Part shown: positions 6,588-7,695 of the stretch, piece by piece | How the letters are laid out: each line of letters begins with the position of its first letter | How positions within the stretch are numbered: position 1 is the first letter of the stretch | NCBI GenBank assembly: GCA_902761685.1 | Contig: CACWLI010000031.1 | Coordinates: 1-7,695, forward strand | Length of the DNA: 7,695 nt | Source of the DNA: an uncultured Erysipelotrichaceae bacterium | GTDB taxonomy: Bacteria; Bacillota_I; Bacilli_A; RF39; UBA660 | Direction of reading: 5' to 3' | Made by a program: the position numbers and the translations under genes | Notes under the pieces: generated by a model | What the model was told of the DNA's origin: nothing | Databases searched by the model: none | What the model saw: the letters and a program-made list of their open reading frames with translations, nothing else

Positions 6588-7629
6588 CACTGGTGGTGGG
6601 CATAATTCTTGTGGAAAATATATAAAAGAAGAATTTGAATTAAATAATATTGAATGTGACTTTAAAAATTATTTTGAAATTGTTCATTTAAGTAAAAAGG
6701 ACTTTTCAAATAATATATATGTAAAAACACTTGGTAAGAATGGTGGAGTATTTAAGTATATTTATAAAATGGGAGAAGTTTATGATAAAACTAAATTAGT
6801 GTCACCTGTGTATTTAATAAATAAAATACAATCACTTAGATTATATGATTATATTAAACAAAATCATTATGATTTAATAATATGTTCACATTTATATCCA
6901 GCTTTAGCATTAACAGCCATTAATAAAAGACATAAAGTAGACTTTATATTTGTAGATACTGATTATGCATATCAACCATTTACAGACGAAATAAAAGCAG
7001 ATTACTATGTAATCCCTAAAGGATTACAGGAACAATTTATAGCAAGGGGTATAGATAAAGATAAATTACTACCATTTGGTATTCCTATATCTAGTAGATA
7101 TGTAAATAATGCAAAAGAAAATAGAAGAAAAAGTAAAAAAAATATATTAGTTTTGCTTGGCAGTATGGGATTTGGTAATGTTGAAGATTGTATTGATGAT
7201 TTGTTAAAAATTAAGAAAGCAAATATTATTGTAGTTTGTGGTAACAACAAGAAATTATATAATAAATTAAAAAATATAAATAATCCCAATTTAAAAGTTA
7301 TTGGGTATTCTAGTCATATTAATGATTTAATTAAATCAGCAGATATCGTTATTTCAAAACCAGGAGGATTATCTTCAACTGAAATTGCAGCATTTAGAAA
7401 AGCAATTATACATGTTTATCCTATACCTGGCGTTGAAACAAGTAATGTAGAGTTTTTTAATAAAAATAATTTAAGTATGATGGCAAATAATAAGGAAGAA
7501 ATAATAAAATATATTAATATTTTATTAAAAAATGACAATATATATGATGATATGATTAAAAATCAAGAAAAATATATATCTTCAAATAGTGCAAAAGAAT
7601 TAGTTGATTTTGTAAAAAATAATTATTAA
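6562..7629 (+). CDS. GT28 family glycosyltransferase, MGDG synthase/UgtP-like
   Basis: 355 residues. GTG 6562 follows GAGGA (6551-6555) by six bases and lies inside the end of the acyltransferase gene, in another frame. The N-terminal half matches the MGDG-synthase domain: first strand MKILILSCNT, glycine loop GGGH (11-14) and VDTDYAYQPFTD (131-142), the acceptor-side motif. The C-terminal half matches the GT28 domain: VLLGSMGFGN (197-206) and the nucleotide-sugar motif SKPGGLSSTE (265-274). UgtP and MGDG synthases add glucose or galactose from UDP-sugar to diacylglycerol at the cytoplasmic membrane face; MurG is a more distant relative. Length is slightly short of typical UgtP (about 380) but no motif is missing. 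As last gene of the operon after an acyltransferase and MMPL pump, it probably makes a glycolipid. Sugar, number of sugars added and acceptor cannot be told from sequence. Confidence 0.88.
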   Translation: MKILILSCNTGGGHNSCGKYIKEEFELNNIECDFKNYFEIVHLSKKDFSNNIYVKTLGKNGGVFKYIYKMGEVYDKTKLVSPVYLINKIQSLRLYDYIKQNHYDLIICSHLYPALALTAINKRHKVDFIFVDTDYAYQPFTDEIKADYYVIPKGLQEQFIARGIDKDKLLPFGIPISSRYVNNAKENRRKSKKNILVLLGSMGFGNVEDCIDDLLKIKKANIIVVCGNNKKLYNKLKNINNPNLKVIGYSSHINDLIKSADIVISKPGGLSSTEIAAFRKAIIHVYPIPGVETSNVEFFNKNNLSMMANNKEEIIKYINILLKNDNIYDDMIKNQEKYISSNSAKELVDFVKNNY

Positions 7630-7633
7630 ATAT

Positions 7634-7657
7634 TTCGCAATAGGTTGCTATTGCGAA
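7634..7657 (+). terminator. Hairpin at the operon end, probable terminator without a T-run
   Basis: A perfect 10-pair stem (7634-7643 with 7648-7657, TTCGCAATAG / CTATTGCGAA) with loop GTTG lies five bases after the glycosyltransferase stop. It is among the strongest hairpins in the window, yet it is followed by TACCTTATTG and not by a T-run. It could be a weak or Rho-dependent terminator, or a 3' end stabiliser of the operon mRNA. Confidence 0.45.
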
Positions 7658-7695
7658 TACCTTATTGATTAAAGAGTTCGTAATATTTTGATATT

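Noticed and set aside
912..7687. AATATTACGAAC at 912-923 is the reverse complement of 7676-7687, possible inverted repeat bounding the region
   Set aside because: Twelve AT-rich bases without extension on either side are within chance expectation for a window of this composition, and no transposase lies between.
1..7695. TTTTGATATT occurs at both window ends, hinting at a direct repeat or circular element
   Set aside because: Only 10 AT-rich bases match and the flanks do not; this is expected by chance here, and no replication or integration gene is present.

Overview
The window is very AT-rich DNA from a low-GC Gram-positive-type bacterium. A gut Bacilli/Erysipelotrichia or RF39-like lineage is my guess, made without any database search. 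The support is strong Shine-Dalgarno sites (GGAGG, GAGGTG, AGGTGG), A/T-ending codons, compact overlapping genes, U-tailed hairpin terminators and TetR, MMPL, PlsC and GT28 genes of Firmicutes type. Trp is written TGG and TGA serves as a stop at the end of the MMPL gene, so there is no sign of the Mycoplasma code.

Left part (1-990): a hairpin terminator of an upstream gene is followed at once by an extended -10 promoter and a stand-alone alpha/beta hydrolase gene with an intact Ser-Asp-His triad. That gene closes with its own terminator, and a second hairpin serves the gene converging from the right.

Middle (1025-1682): a minus-strand TetR-family regulator has lost part of its DNA-binding domain through an internal frame-changing deletion, so I call it a pseudogene. 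The roughly 170 bp between it and the divergent operon carries two inverted repeats built from the same half-site (TTGTATG / CATACAA), which are good operator candidates.

Right part (1683-7630): one plus-strand, tightly packed transcription unit. It encodes an MMPL/RND-type membrane transporter; a secreted protein with a beta-rich front and a long helical, Gly-patterned rest, now split in two reading frames by an apparent frameshift near 5257-5275; a PlsC-like acyltransferase; and a GT28/MGDG-synthase-like glycosyltransferase. The MMPL gene overlaps the next by ATGA, and the acyltransferase overlaps the glycosyltransferase by 26 nt. A strong hairpin lies just after the last gene.

Read together, the operon looks like a membrane-lipid or glycolipid pathway: the acyltransferase and glycosyltransferase would make the lipid on the inner face, and the MMPL pump with its extracytoplasmic coiled-coil partner would move it outward. 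The lipid, the direction and the physical partnership are inferences. Two of the six protein-coding loci are disrupted, so the locus may be decaying or derepressed in this strain, or the sequence may contain errors. I found no RNA genes, CRISPR array, insertion sequence or phage genes.
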